Shown: positions 24,298-33,875 of the stretch, piece by piece
How the letters are laid out: the number at the start of each line of letters is the position of its first letter
Position numbering within the stretch: position 1 is the first letter of the stretch
From: Tibeticola sediminis
Lineage (GTDB): Bacteria > Pseudomonadota > Gammaproteobacteria > Burkholderiales > Burkholderiaceae_C
DNA length: 64,000 nucleotides
Assembly: GCF_003843835.1 (NCBI RefSeq)
Contig: NZ_RKQL01000004.1
Coordinates: 193,501-257,500, forward strand
Direction of reading: 5' to 3'
The notes under the pieces: generated by a model
The model's input: the letters and a program-made list of their open reading frames with translations, nothing else
Told to the model about the DNA's origin: nothing
Database searches by the model: none
Translations under genes and position numbers: made by a program

Positions 24298-25412
24298 TAT
24301 TGACCCCCGGCATCCGCCAGGGTTGGATAGTCGGTGTAGCCATGCGCGCCGCCGCCGTAGAAGGTGCTGCGGTCGGGCGTGTTGAACGGGCCGCCGCGGC
24401 GCAGGCGTTCGACGAGGTCGGGGTTGGCGATGTAGGCGCGGCCAAAGGCGACGAGGTCGGCGCCGTGTTCGAGCGCCTGCTCGGCCAGTGCCCGGTCGTA
24501 GCCGTTGTTGACCATCCAGGCGCCGTCGCCGCCGTGGCTGCGCCAGGCGGTGCGCATGGCGTCGTAGTCGAAGGGGCGGTCCTCGCGCACGCGCGGGCCG
24601 CCGGTGGCCCCTTCGATGACATGGATATAGGCCAGTCCCAATGGGCCGAGGTGGCGGGCGACGTATTCGAACAGTGGCTGTGGATGGGGCTCGTCGATGT
24701 CGTTGGCGGGCGTGACCGGTGAGAGGCGGATGCCGGTGCGCCCTGCCCCGACCGCCTCGATCACCGCGCGCACGACCTCGAGCAGGAAGCGCGCCCGGTT
24801 CGGGATCGGTCCGCCGTAGTCGTCGCTGCGGTGGTTGGCGCTGCTTTTGAGGAACTGGTCGATCAGGTAGCCGTTGGCGCCGTGGATTTCCACGCCGTCG
24901 AAGCCCGCATCGATGGCAAAGCGCGCGGCATGGGCGTAGTCGCGCACGATGCCGGGAATTTCCTCGGCGTCGAGCGCGCGGGGGATGGAGGTTTCGACGA
25001 ACACCGGCGCGCCGTCGCGGATCAGCACGGTTTTGGTGTGGGCGCGCACGGCCGAGGGCGCGACCGGCAGCGCATGGTGCGGCTGCAGGTCGACATGCGA
25101 GACCCGCCCGACATGCCAGAGCTGGGCGACGATGCGCCCTCCGGCTTCGTGGACGGCGCGGGTCACGCGCCGCCAGCCGTCGATTTGCTCGGTGCTGTAA
25201 AGCCCGGGCACGTCGGCGTAGCCCTGCCCCTGCGGGCTGATGGCGGTGCCCTCGCTCACGATCAGGCCCGCGCTGGCACGCTGGCGGTAGTACTCGGCCA
25301 TGAGCGGCGTGGGCGTGCCGTTTGGTGCGCGGTTGCGCGTCAGCGGCGCCATGACGATGCGGTTGGGCAGCGCCAGGGCGCCGGCGCGAAAGGGGGTGAA
25401 GAGCTTGGACAT
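24297..25412 (-). CDS. nemA: Old-yellow-enzyme family alkene reductase
   Basis: The 371-residue FMN-dependent TIM barrel starts LFTPFRAGALALPNRIVMAPLTRNRA, the standard opening of NemA/OYE proteins. His177 and Asn180 in EIHGANGYLIDQFL bind the substrate oxygen, with the proton-donor Tyr182. ANHRSDDYGG and FGRAYIANPDLVERLR complete the FMN phosphate site. The family reduces activated C=C bonds (enones, maleimides) and nitrate esters with NADPH. It is a single gene divergent from an MFS transporter 105 bp away. The TetR/NemR-type repressor often beside nemA is not present. Confidence 0.92.
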   Translation of the reverse strand: MSKLFTPFRAGALALPNRIVMAPLTRNRAPNGTPTPLMAEYYRQRASAGLIVSEGTAISPQGQGYADVPGLYSTEQIDGWRRVTRAVHEAGGRIVAQLWHVGRVSHVDLQPHHALPVAPSAVRAHTKTVLIRDGAPVFVETSIPRALDAEEIPGIVRDYAHAARFAIDAGFDGVEIHGANGYLIDQFLKSSANHRSDDYGGPIPNRARFLLEVVRAVIEAVGAGRTGIRLSPVTPANDIDEPHPQPLFEYVARHLGPLGLAYIHVIEGATGGPRVREDRPFDYDAMRTAWRSHGGDGAWMVNNGYDRALAEQALEHGADLVAFGRAYIANPDLVERLRRGGPFNTPDRSTFYGGGAHGYTDYPTLADAGGQ

Positions 25413-25517
25413 GACGGCTCCGGGTCAGTGAATTTGGGCATAGGGTAACGCGGATGGACGCTTTGGACAGCGCCTGTGCGACATACAGCGCGCGTCGGAT
25501 TGCGCCACACTCGGGCG

Positions 25518-26810
25518 ATGTCGCCATCGAAGCCCGCCTCGACCGCGCGCGCCGCTGCGCCTGCAGAGTCCATCACGGAGCGTCCCAGCCCGGAGCCGCC
25601 GACGCACGTGGTGCTGGCGCGGGCGCTGGCTTTGTCCTTGGGTGCTGCAGTGTCGCTGGGCGTGACGCGGTTTGCGTATGCGCTGCTGTTGCCCCCGATG
25701 CGCGCCGACCTGGGTTGGAGCTACGCCCTGGCGGGCTCGATGAACACCGCCAACGCGCTGGGTTATCTGCTCGGTGCGCTGCTGACGCCGCGGCTCCTGG
25801 CGCGCTGGGGCGCGGCGGCGTTGCTGCTCTGGGGCTCGGTGGCGGCGAGCGTCTTCATGGGGCTGAGCGGCTTTTTCACCGATGCGACGCTGCTGCTGGT
25901 GCAGCGGCTGCTCGCCGGCGTGGCCAGCGCGTTCGTGTTCATCGCTGGGGGCGTGCTGGCGGCGCGGCTCGGCTCGTTGCAGCCGCGGCGCGCGGGCTTG
26001 TTGCTCGGCCTGTACTACGGCGGCACGGGTTTGGGCATCGTGGCTTCGGCGCTGCTGGTGCCGCTGGTCCTCGACGCGGTGCGGGCGCAGCCGCACGCTT
26101 GGGCCTGGGCCTGGTGGGCGCTCGCGCTCGTGTGTGCGGCCGCGACGGTGGGGCTGCGATGGCCGGCCAAAGCGCTACACGATCAGGAGCAACCTAAGGC
26201 CGATTCCAGCCGGCCCGGTTCTGCTGAGGACGCAAACCGGCGGGCAGGGCGTATGGCCTGGCGGCACTTTGCGGCGGCGCTCGCCGGCTACAGCCTGTTT
26301 GGCGTGGGCTACATCGGCTACATGACCTTCGTGATTGCGCTGCTGCGCGAGCGCGGTGCCAGCGGGGGCGAGGTGACGCTGTTTTACGCGCTGCTCGGGG
26401 TCGCGGTGATGGCGTCTTCGCGCATCTGGGCGGGTCTGCTCGACCGTGCCCGCGGCGGCGGTGCGCTCGCACTCCTCAATGCGCTCTTGGGTCTGGCGAC
26501 GGTCTTGCCGGTGTTCACCGGGGCCTGGCCGGTGGTGCTGGCCTCGGGACTGCTGTTTGGTGCGGTGTTTCTCTCGGTCGTGGCGTCGACGACCGCTTTC
26601 GTGCGGCACAACCTGCCGCCTGCGCAGTGGGCAGGCGGCATCAGCGCGTTCACCATCGTGTTCGCGGCTGGCCAGATCGTGGGGCCGACCATCGTCGGCT
26701 GGATCGCCGACGGGCCCGGCGGGCTGGCGCGTGGGCTGGGATTTTCTGCGGGCGCGCTGTGGCTGGGTGCCTTGCTGGCGACGCGCCAGCGTCCCTTGGC
26801 TCAGGTCTGA
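25518..26810 (+). CDS. MFS transporter, YbfB/YjiJ family
   Basis: The 430-residue product has twelve hydrophobic segments starting at ALALSLGAAVSLGVTRFAYALLLPPM and the family-typical DLGWSYALAGSMNTANALGYLLGA. A cytoplasmic loop (about 218-250) separates two six-helix halves, and YTGIGYIGYMTF-like FGVGYIGYMTFVIA opens the second half. YbfB/YjiJ carriers are uncharacterised major-facilitator transporters with 10-12 helices. I chose the ATG at 25518; a GTG at 25476 is also in frame. It is divergent from nemA, and export or import of an electrophile handled by NemA is conceivable but unsupported. Confidence 0.85.
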   Translation: MSPSKPASTARAAAPAESITERPSPEPPTHVVLARALALSLGAAVSLGVTRFAYALLLPPMRADLGWSYALAGSMNTANALGYLLGALLTPRLLARWGAAALLLWGSVAASVFMGLSGFFTDATLLLVQRLLAGVASAFVFIAGGVLAARLGSLQPRRAGLLLGLYYGGTGLGIVASALLVPLVLDAVRAQPHAWAWAWWALALVCAAATVGLRWPAKALHDQEQPKADSSRPGSAEDANRRAGRMAWRHFAAALAGYSLFGVGYIGYMTFVIALLRERGASGGEVTLFYALLGVAVMASSRIWAGLLDRARGGGALALLNALLGLATVLPVFTGAWPVVLASGLLFGAVFLSVVASTTAFVRHNLPPAQWAGGISAFTIVFAAGQIVGPTIVGWIADGPGGLARGLGFSAGALWLGALLATRQRPLAQV

Positions 26811-26831
26811 GAGCGTGAGAAACCCCGGACT

Positions 26832-27266
26832 TCAGCGCACGACGAGCACCGGGCGCGTGGCCTGATCCACGATCTTGCGGGCGACGCTGCCGAGCATGAG
26901 TTTTTCGAGCCGGCTGCGGCCGTGCGAGCCCACGACGATCAAGTCGGCGCCGACGTCCTCGGCGGCTTTGAGGATGCCGGCGGCGACATGCGCGTCTTCG
27001 ACGAGCAAGGTCTTGAGCTGCACACCGGCTTTTTCGGCGAGATCGGCAATTTCATTGAAGGCCCGGGTGGCCGTTTCCTGCGCTGCGGCAAGATAGGCCT
27101 GAAAACCCATGGGGTTGACTTCGCCGATGCCGAGGTAAGGATAGGGGTCGACGACAAAGACGGCGGTGAGTTGGGCGCCGTGGATGCGGGCAAGCTCAAC
27201 CGCGCGGTGGGCGGCGTGGCTGGCGGCTTCGGAGCCGTCGGTGGCCAGTAGGATGTGTTTGAACAT
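26832..27266 (-). CDS. Universal stress protein UspA family
   Basis: The 144-residue protein begins HILLATDGSEAASHAAHRAVELA and ends with VVGSHGRSRLEKLMLGSVA then TRPVLVV, containing the G-2x-G-9x-G(S) ATP-binding motif of the nucleotide-binding Usp subclass. Such proteins are induced under stasis or oxygen limitation. An FNR-like palindrome sits 87-100 bp upstream of its ATG (27353-27366), in the gap after gdhA. AAAGGACC precedes the start. It is monocistronic between an MFS gene and gdhA. Confidence 0.92.
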   Translation of the reverse strand: MFKHILLATDGSEAASHAAHRAVELARIHGAQLTAVFVVDPYPYLGIGEVNPMGFQAYLAAAQETATRAFNEIADLAEKAGVQLKTLLVEDAHVAAGILKAAEDVGADLIVVGSHGRSRLEKLMLGSVARKIVDQATRPVLVVR

Positions 27267-27352
27267 GGTCAGGGTCCTTTCAGGGGAAGGGCGGCGGGCC
27301 GGATGGCGCCGCCGCGCGTGGGGGCATTGTGCCGGGGTGGCGGGCGGCAGAC

Positions 27353-27366
27353 TTGACGCGGCTCAA
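27353..27366. promoter_or_regulatory. FNR/DNR-like palindrome TTGAC-GCGG-CTCAA upstream of usp
   Basis: The site has 5-4-5 geometry and differs by one base from the symmetric TTGAC-N4-GTCAA. It lies between the gdhA stop (27380) and the usp start (27266). Anaerobic control of Usp by FNR-type regulators is known in other proteobacteria; the assignment here is inference. Confidence 0.4.
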
Positions 27367-27379
27367 TTTTCCGTCCGGG

Positions 27380-28681
<1,302 letters not shown>

Positions 28682-28881
28682 GCGATGGGTTTCCTTTTGG
28701 GATGAAGGGTTCGCGCGGGTGTGCGCGCGCTCGGCGCGGGTCGCGCCGAGCAAGCTTAATCCGCTTCGGACCGCAAAAATCGGGCCTGCGGGTTTCCCCC
28801 GGGGTGCTTAGCGCGCGCCCAATGGCCCTTCCCTCTTCAGCTTTCCCTCCCCAACAGTTCCCCCAAACGCCGGCGAACCGA

Positions 28882-28887
28882 TAAAAT
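28882..28887 (+). promoter_or_regulatory. Possible -10 element ahead of mnmG
   Basis: TAAAAT is the only AT-rich hexamer in the 278-bp divergent gap between gdhA and mnmG (28682-28959). It lies about 73 bp upstream of the mnmG start. No convincing -35 accompanies it, and the remainder of the gap shows nothing else recognisable. Confidence 0.25.
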
Positions 28888-28959
28888 TGGCGCCCCTCAT
28901 CCGGCAGGGCGTGCGCCATCTTGCTGCCGCGTCAGCCCCCCTCTCCCTTGGTGCTCGAC

Positions 28960-31026
28960 ATGCTTTATCCCGAAGAATTCGACGTCATCGTCGTCGGCGG
29001 CGGCCATGCCGGCACGGAAGCGGCGCTGGCCAGCGCGCGCATGGGTTGCCGCACGCTGCTGCTCACGCACAACATCGAGACGCTCGGGCAGATGAGCTGC
29101 AACCCCAGCATCGGCGGCATCGGCAAGGGGCATTTGGTCAAGGAGGTGGATGCGCTTGGCGGCGCGATGGCGCTGGCCACCGACGAGGCGGGCATTCAGT
29201 TCCGCATCCTCAACAGCTCCAAAGGCCCGGCGGTCCGGGCCACGCGCGCGCAGGCCGACCGCGTGCTCTACAAGGCGGCGATCCGGCGGCGGCTCGAGAA
29301 CCAGCCGAACCTGTGGCTGTTCCAGCAGGCGGTCGACGACCTGATGGTCGAGGGCGATGGGGATGGGGCGCGGGTGACGGGCGCGGTCACGCAAATCGGC
29401 ATCCGTTTTCGGGCGCGTGCGGTGGTGCTGACGGCGGGGACTTTTCTCGACGGCAAGATTCATGTGGGGCTGCAGCACTACGCCGCGGGCCGCGCGGGCG
29501 ACCCGCCGGCGGTGTCGCTCTCCGCGCGCCTCAAGGAGCTCAAGCTGCCGCAAGGCCGGCTCAAAACCGGCACGCCGCCGCGCATCGACGGCCGCACCAT
29601 CGATTTCTCCAAGTGCACGGAGCAGCCGGGTGACGGCATGCCCGGTGGCCTGCCCGGGCCGGTTCCGGTGTTCAGTTTCATGGGCCGGCCGGACATGCAC
29701 CCGCGGCAACTGCCGTGCTGGATCACGCACACCAACGAGCGCACGCACGACATCATCCGCTCGGGCTTCGACCGCAGCCCCATGTTCACCGGCAAGATCG
29801 AAGGCGTGGGGCCGCGCTATTGCCCGAGCGTCGAAGACAAGATCAACCGCTTTGCGGGCAAGGACAGCCACCAGATCTTCCTCGAGCCCGAGGGGCTGAG
29901 CACCCACGAGTTCTATCCCAACGGCATTTCCACCAGTCTGCCCTTCGACATCCAGTATGCGATGGTTCGCAGCCTGCCGGGGCTGGAGCACGCCCACATC
30001 CTGCGGCCCGGCTACGCGATCGAGTACGACTACTTCGATCCGCGCGGGCTCAAGCGCAGCTTCGAAACCAAAGCGATTTCGGGTCTGTTCTTCGCCGGCC
30101 AGATCAACGGCACGACGGGCTATGAGGAGGCCGCGGCCCAGGGCTTGTACGCCGGCATCAACGCGGCGCTTCAGGTCCGGGGTGAAGCGCCCTGGGTGCC
30201 GGCGCGCGACGAGGCGTATCTCGGAGTGCTGGTCGACGACCTGGTCACGCAGGGCGTGACCGAGCCCTACCGCATGTTCACGAGCCGCGCGGAGTTTCGC
30301 CTGCAACTGCGCGAGGACAATGCCGACCTGCGTCTGACGGAGACCGGCCGTCGCCTGGGCCTCGTCGACGACGCGCGCTGGGAGGCGTTCTGCCGCAAGC
30401 GCGATGCGGTTTCACGTGAAACCGAGCGCCTCAAGTCGACCTGGGTGAACCCGCGCATCCTCAGCGCCGCGGAGGCCGAGCGGGTGTTGGGCAAACCCAT
30501 CGAGCGCGAATACCCCTTGTTCGAATTGATGCGCCGCCCGGGTGTGGGCTATGCCGAACTGATGGGTCTCGAAGGGGGGCGTTGGGCGCCGGCGCCGCAG
30601 CCCGACGATGCGGATGGGCGCCCGCTGGTTTCACGTGAAACACTGGGCGAGCTTTACGCGGCCGTGGTCGAGCAGTTGGAGATCGCGGCCAAATACGCGG
30701 GCTACATCGAGCGGCAGAAGGACGAGGTGGAGCGGGCGGCGGGCCACGAGTCTTTGCGCCTGCCCGAAGACCTGGACTACACCCAGGTCAGCGCGCTGTC
30801 GATCGAGGTGCGGCAAAAGCTGCAAAAACACCGCCCGGAAACGCTGGGCCAGGCCGCGCGCATCTCGGGCGTGACCCCGGCAGCCATCTCGTTGTTGCTG
30901 ATCCATTTGAAGAAAAAGGGCTACAAGGACTTTGGCGGTGCGCGCGGGCCGAAGGTGGCTTCGCCGGTGGATTTGGCGCAGGATGCGGCTGAGCCCGCGG
31001 CCGTGCCCGGGGTGGCGGCCTCGTGA
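28960..31026 (+). CDS. mnmG: tRNA uridine-5-carboxymethylaminomethyl modification enzyme MnmG (GidA)
   Basis: The 688-residue FAD protein works with MnmE to modify the wobble uridine of several tRNAs. Seen: [14 protein letters not shown] at the N terminus, [17 protein letters not shown], the KTGTPPRI motif, the insertion domain, [21 protein letters not shown], and a C-terminal helical domain ([17 protein letters not shown]). At 688 residues it is longer than E. coli MnmG (629), mainly through an insert near 555-575 and an Ala-rich tail. Two parS palindromes are read in frame as VSRET (residues near 485 and 558). It starts at ATG 28960 and overlaps rsmG by GTGA. Confidence 0.96.
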   Translation: MLYPEEFDVIVVGGGHAGTEAALASARMGCRTLLLTHNIETLGQMSCNPSIGGIGKGHLVKEVDALGGAMALATDEAGIQFRILNSSKGPAVRATRAQADRVLYKAAIRRRLENQPNLWLFQQAVDDLMVEGDGDGARVTGAVTQIGIRFRARAVVLTAGTFLDGKIHVGLQHYAAGRAGDPPAVSLSARLKELKLPQGRLKTGTPPRIDGRTIDFSKCTEQPGDGMPGGLPGPVPVFSFMGRPDMHPRQLPCWITHTNERTHDIIRSGFDRSPMFTGKIEGVGPRYCPSVEDKINRFAGKDSHQIFLEPEGLSTHEFYPNGISTSLPFDIQYAMVRSLPGLEHAHILRPGYAIEYDYFDPRGLKRSFETKAISGLFFAGQINGTTGYEEAAAQGLYAGINAALQVRGEAPWVPARDEAYLGVLVDDLVTQGVTEPYRMFTSRAEFRLQLREDNADLRLTETGRRLGLVDDARWEAFCRKRDAVSRETERLKSTWVNPRILSAAEAERVLGKPIEREYPLFELMRRPGVGYAELMGLEGGRWAPAPQPDDADGRPLVSRETLGELYAAVVEQLEIAAKYAGYIERQKDEVERAAGHESLRLPEDLDYTQVSALSIEVRQKLQKHRPETLGQAARISGVTPAAISLLLIHLKKKGYKDFGGARGPKVASPVDLAQDAAEPAAVPGVAAS
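30408..30423. promoter_or_regulatory. parS site 2 (inside mnmG)
   Basis: GGTTTCACGTGAAACC is a perfect 16-bp palindrome whose 14-bp core equals the ParB consensus. It is read as VSRET in MnmG. Confidence 0.88.
30627..30642. promoter_or_regulatory. parS site 3 (inside mnmG)
   Basis: GGTTTCACGTGAAACA contains the full 14-bp core and differs from consensus only in the first base. It is 219 bp from parS site 2 and also read as VSRET. Confidence 0.88.
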
Positions 31027-31736
31027 CGGCGACGCCTCGCACCCAGGCGGTCGCCGCGCTGCGCGGGCCTTTGCGCGCAGGCGCCGAGGCGCTGGGCTGG
31101 GCGCTGACCGAGGCGCAGCTCGAGGCCTTGCTGGATTACCTCGAGCTGATCGCCAAGTGGAACCGGGTCTACAACCTCACGGCGGTGCGCGAACCGGCCG
31201 AAATGCTGACCCACCATGTGCTCGACAGCCTGGCGGTCGTCGGGCCCTTGCGGCGGCAGCTTCAGGCGCAGGGTCTGGCGGGGCCGCGGCGGGTGCTCGA
31301 TGTGGGCTCGGGAGCCGGCCTGCCGGGCGTCGTGCTGGCCTTGTGCGCGCCTGAGCTCGAGGTGAGCTGTGTGGACACGGTGGCGAAGAAGGCGGCTTTC
31401 ATCCAACAGGCGGCGGTGGCCTTGCGCTTGCCGAACCTGCGGGGCCTGCATGCACGGGTCGAGACGCTGTCCGCCGCGCGCGGCCAGGCGTATGACGTGG
31501 TGACCTCGCGCGCGTTTGCGTCGCTCTCCGACTTCACGCGCTGGTCGCGGGCGGCCTTGGCCGAAGGGGGCTTTTGGATGGCGATGAAGGGGCGCGTGCC
31601 CGACGACGAGATCGCCGCGCTGCCGCCCGAGGTGTCGGTGTTTCACGTGGAACGTCTCACCGTGCCGGGCTTGGACGCCGAGCGTTGCATCGTTTGGATG
31701 CGGCCCGCCTCGCTGCACGACGCCGCACTCACGTAA
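31023..31736 (+). CDS. rsmG: 16S rRNA (guanine-527-N7)-methyltransferase RsmG (GidB)
   Basis: The 237-residue SAM-dependent enzyme methylates G527 of 16S rRNA. The motif-I loop is [18 protein letters not shown], preceded by [21 protein letters not shown] and LDSLAV, and followed by [12 protein letters not shown]. Start GTG at 31023 overlaps the mnmG stop (GTGA), the usual coupling in this operon. It carries parS site 4 near its 3' end, read as VFHVERL. At 237 residues it is slightly longer than E. coli RsmG (207). Confidence 0.95.
   Translation: MTATPRTQAVAALRGPLRAGAEALGWALTEAQLEALLDYLELIAKWNRVYNLTAVREPAEMLTHHVLDSLAVVGPLRRQLQAQGLAGPRRVLDVGSGAGLPGVVLALCAPELEVSCVDTVAKKAAFIQQAAVALRLPNLRGLHARVETLSAARGQAYDVVTSRAFASLSDFTRWSRAALAEGGFWMAMKGRVPDDEIAALPPEVSVFHVERLTVPGLDAERCIVWMRPASLHDAALT
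31639..31654. promoter_or_regulatory. parS site 4 (inside rsmG)
   Basis: TGTTTCACGTGGAACG matches the ParB site except at two positions. It lies about 0.8 kb upstream of parA. Confidence 0.75.
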
Positions 31737-31791
31737 ACTCGGCGTTCTGGCCGAACCGACCCCGGCGGCCGCTCTTTGGAAAGTTCCCAGC

Positions 31792-32406
31792 ATGTTCGGC
31801 ATTGCGGATTACGGCGCCTTCGTTGCCGCGGTTGTGTTGTTCCTGGCGATTCCGGGGCCGGGCAATCTTGCGCTCATCACCTCGACCGCCAAGGGCGGCG
31901 TGCGCGGTGGGCTGGCGGCGACTTTGGGCGTCATCGCCGGCGACCAGGTGCTGATGTGGATGGCGGTGGCCGGCGTGGCCGCGCTGCTGGCGGCCTGGCC
32001 GGTGGCGTTTGCGGCGGTGCAGTGGCTGGGCGCGGCGTATCTGGCCTGGTTGGGCTGGAAGATGCTCATGGCCAAGCCCGGCGCCAAGCCCGTGCTGCAC
32101 ATCGAGCCGCACCACTATTTCCGGCAGGCGGCGGCGATTACGCTGCTCAACCCCAAGGCCATCGTGTTTTACATGGCTTTCTTCCCTTTGTTCGTCGACC
32201 CCGCGCATCATCAGGGGCTGCTGACCTTTGGCGTCATGGCCGCCACCATTGCAGGGTTGACCTTCGTCTACGGCGCCGTCGTCGTGCTGCTCGCGCATGT
32301 TTTGGCCGCGCGGCTGCGCGCGATGCCGGTGCTTGGGCGCACGCTCGAGAAGATCGCCGGGGTGTTCCTGATCGGCTTTGGCGTGAAGCTGGCCTTGTCG
32401 AAGTAA
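31792..32406 (+). CDS. LysE/RhtB-family amino-acid exporter
   Basis: The 204-residue inner-membrane protein has about six helices and the family-typical FLAIPGPGNLALITSTAKGG opening, YLAWLGWKMLMA in the middle and LLNPKAIVFYMAFFPLFVD in the second half. LysE/RhtB proteins export amino acids or their derivatives; the substrate is unknown here. It sits between rsmG (55-bp gap) and parA (33-bp gap) on the same strand, a position I recall as common in Burkholderiales chromosomes. It is probably part of the mnmG-parB transcription unit. Confidence 0.88.
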   Translation: MFGIADYGAFVAAVVLFLAIPGPGNLALITSTAKGGVRGGLAATLGVIAGDQVLMWMAVAGVAALLAAWPVAFAAVQWLGAAYLAWLGWKMLMAKPGAKPVLHIEPHHYFRQAAAITLLNPKAIVFYMAFFPLFVDPAHHQGLLTFGVMAATIAGLTFVYGAVVVLLAHVLAARLRAMPVLGRTLEKIAGVFLIGFGVKLALSK

Positions 32407-32439
32407 AGCCCGACGGGCGCAACAGAGGGGGAGGGTCGC

Positions 32440-33219
32440 GTGGCGCGGATTTTCTGTGTAGCCAACCAAAAAGGCGGGGTCGGCAAGACCACCACCACCG
32501 TGAACCTGGCGGCGGGGCTGGCCAAGGTCGGCCAGCGCGTGCTCATGGTCGACCTCGACCCGCAGGGCAACGCCACCATGGGCTCGGGCGTCGATAAGCG
32601 GGAATTGCGTCTGAGCGTCTATGACGTGTTGCTCGGGGCCGCTGAGGTCCGCGAGGCCGCCTTGGCTGCGGAGCGCGCAGGCTACGCCGTGTTGGGCGCG
32701 AACCGTGAACTCAGTGGCGCGGAAGTCGAGCTCGTCGGGCTGCCCCAGCGCGAGAAGCGCCTCAAAGCGGCGCTCGCCGCCGTCGATGCGGACTATGATT
32801 TCGTGCTGATCGACTGCCCGCCGAGCCTGAGCCTGCTCACGCTCAACGGTTTGTGCGCCGCGCACGGCGTGATCGTGCCCATGCAGTGCGAATACTTCGC
32901 GCTCGAAGGCTTGACCGACCTCGTCAACACCATCAAGCAGGTGCACGCGAACCTGAACCCGGAACTGAAGATCATCGGTCTGTTGCGCGTCATGTTCGAC
33001 CCGCGCATCACCTTGCAACAACAGGTCAGCGAACAACTCAAGGCGCATTTCGGCGCCAAGGTGTTCGACACCGTGATTCCGCGCAACGTGCGCCTGGCCG
33101 AGGCGCCGAGCTACGGCCTGCCGGGCGTGGTGTTCGACCCCTCGGCCCGTGGCAGCCTGGCCTTCGTCGAGTTCGCCCGCGAGATGGTCGCGCGCGCGCA
33201 GCGGCCCGATTTTCAGTAG
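32440..33219 (+). CDS. parA: Chromosome-partitioning ATPase ParA (Soj)
   Basis: The 259-residue product has the deviant Walker A QKGGVGKTTTT at 10-20, Walker A' VDLDPQGNATMG, and VLIDCPPSLSLLT as Walker B. YFALEGL and DPRITLQQQVSEQL follow. It lacks the N-terminal helix-turn-helix of plasmid ParA, so it is the chromosomal Soj type that moves ParB-parS complexes after replication. The start is GTG at 32440 with a GGGGGAGGG site. parB follows after one intervening gene, and four parS sites lie 0.8-4.6 kb upstream. Confidence 0.95.
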   Translation: MARIFCVANQKGGVGKTTTTVNLAAGLAKVGQRVLMVDLDPQGNATMGSGVDKRELRLSVYDVLLGAAEVREAALAAERAGYAVLGANRELSGAEVELVGLPQREKRLKAALAAVDADYDFVLIDCPPSLSLLTLNGLCAAHGVIVPMQCEYFALEGLTDLVNTIKQVHANLNPELKIIGLLRVMFDPRITLQQQVSEQLKAHFGAKVFDTVIPRNVRLAEAPSYGLPGVVFDPSARGSLAFVEFAREMVARAQRPDFQ

Positions 33220-33225
33220 GTTTCA

Positions 33226-33285
33226 AAGCTTTTCGCCGGAACCCTAGCGCCAAATGGTCAGATTGCGCTATCAAAAAGTGAACGC
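33226..33285. repeat. Family D repeat between parA and the hydrolase gene
   Basis: The minus strand reads CACTTTTTGATAGCGCAATC, then TGACCATTTGGCGCTAGGGT and TCCGGCGAAAAGC. This is the best-preserved reversed copy of family D, filling the 78-bp gap after the parA stop. Confidence 0.65.
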
Positions 33286-33297
33286 ACGGGGTGGTCG

Positions 33298-33858
33298 ATG
33301 AGCCCGCTCGCCCCCGTGCTGACCCTGCCCGGCTGGCTCGGCAGCGGCCCAGACCACTGGCAAAGCCGCTGGGAGGCGCTGTACGGCTTCACCCGCGTGG
33401 AGCAGCACGACTGGCTGCGCCCGCTGCGCGGCGACTGGAGCGCGCGGCTCGACGAGGTGCTGCTCGAGCAGCGCGAGCCCGTGGTGCTGGCCGCGCACAG
33501 CCTGGGCTGCATCCTGGTCGCCTGGTGGGCCGCGCACTCGCGCCACACCGACCGCGTGCGCGGCGCGCTGCTGGTTGCGCCGCCCGAGGTGGAGCGCGAG
33601 GACCTGCGGGCGCAGATCCCCGGCTGGGCGCCGATTGCCCGCACGCGGCTGCCATTTCCGTCCACCGTCGTGGCCAGCATTGATGACCCCTATGGCTCGG
33701 CCGAACACGCCGCGGCGCTGGCGCTGGCCTGGGGCAGCGGCCTTTTCATCGCCGGCGCGCGCGGCCACCTCAACGCCGACTCGGGCCTGGCCGACTGGCC
33801 CGAAGGCGTCGCCTTGTTGCAGGCGCTGCGCGAAGCTGCGGTATCAGCACCCGATTGA
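33298..33858 (+). CDS. RBBP9/YdeN-family alpha/beta hydrolase
   Basis: The 186-residue protein opens PVLTLPGWLGSGPDHWQSRWE, the family hallmark. It has the nucleophile elbow AHSLGC, an acid loop at SIDDPYG, and the catalytic histidine in GARGHLNADSG. RBBP9/YdeN proteins are small serine hydrolases of unknown substrate. It lies between parA and parB with the parB start 17 bp after its TGA, so it is within the partition operon. A role in segregation is not supported by anything in its sequence; position could simply be conserved synteny. Confidence 0.88.
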   Translation: MSPLAPVLTLPGWLGSGPDHWQSRWEALYGFTRVEQHDWLRPLRGDWSARLDEVLLEQREPVVLAAHSLGCILVAWWAAHSRHTDRVRGALLVAPPEVEREDLRAQIPGWAPIARTRLPFPSTVVASIDDPYGSAEHAAALALAWGSGLFIAGARGHLNADSGLADWPEGVALLQALREAAVSAPD

Positions 33859-33875
33859 CTTTCAAGGAATTTCCC

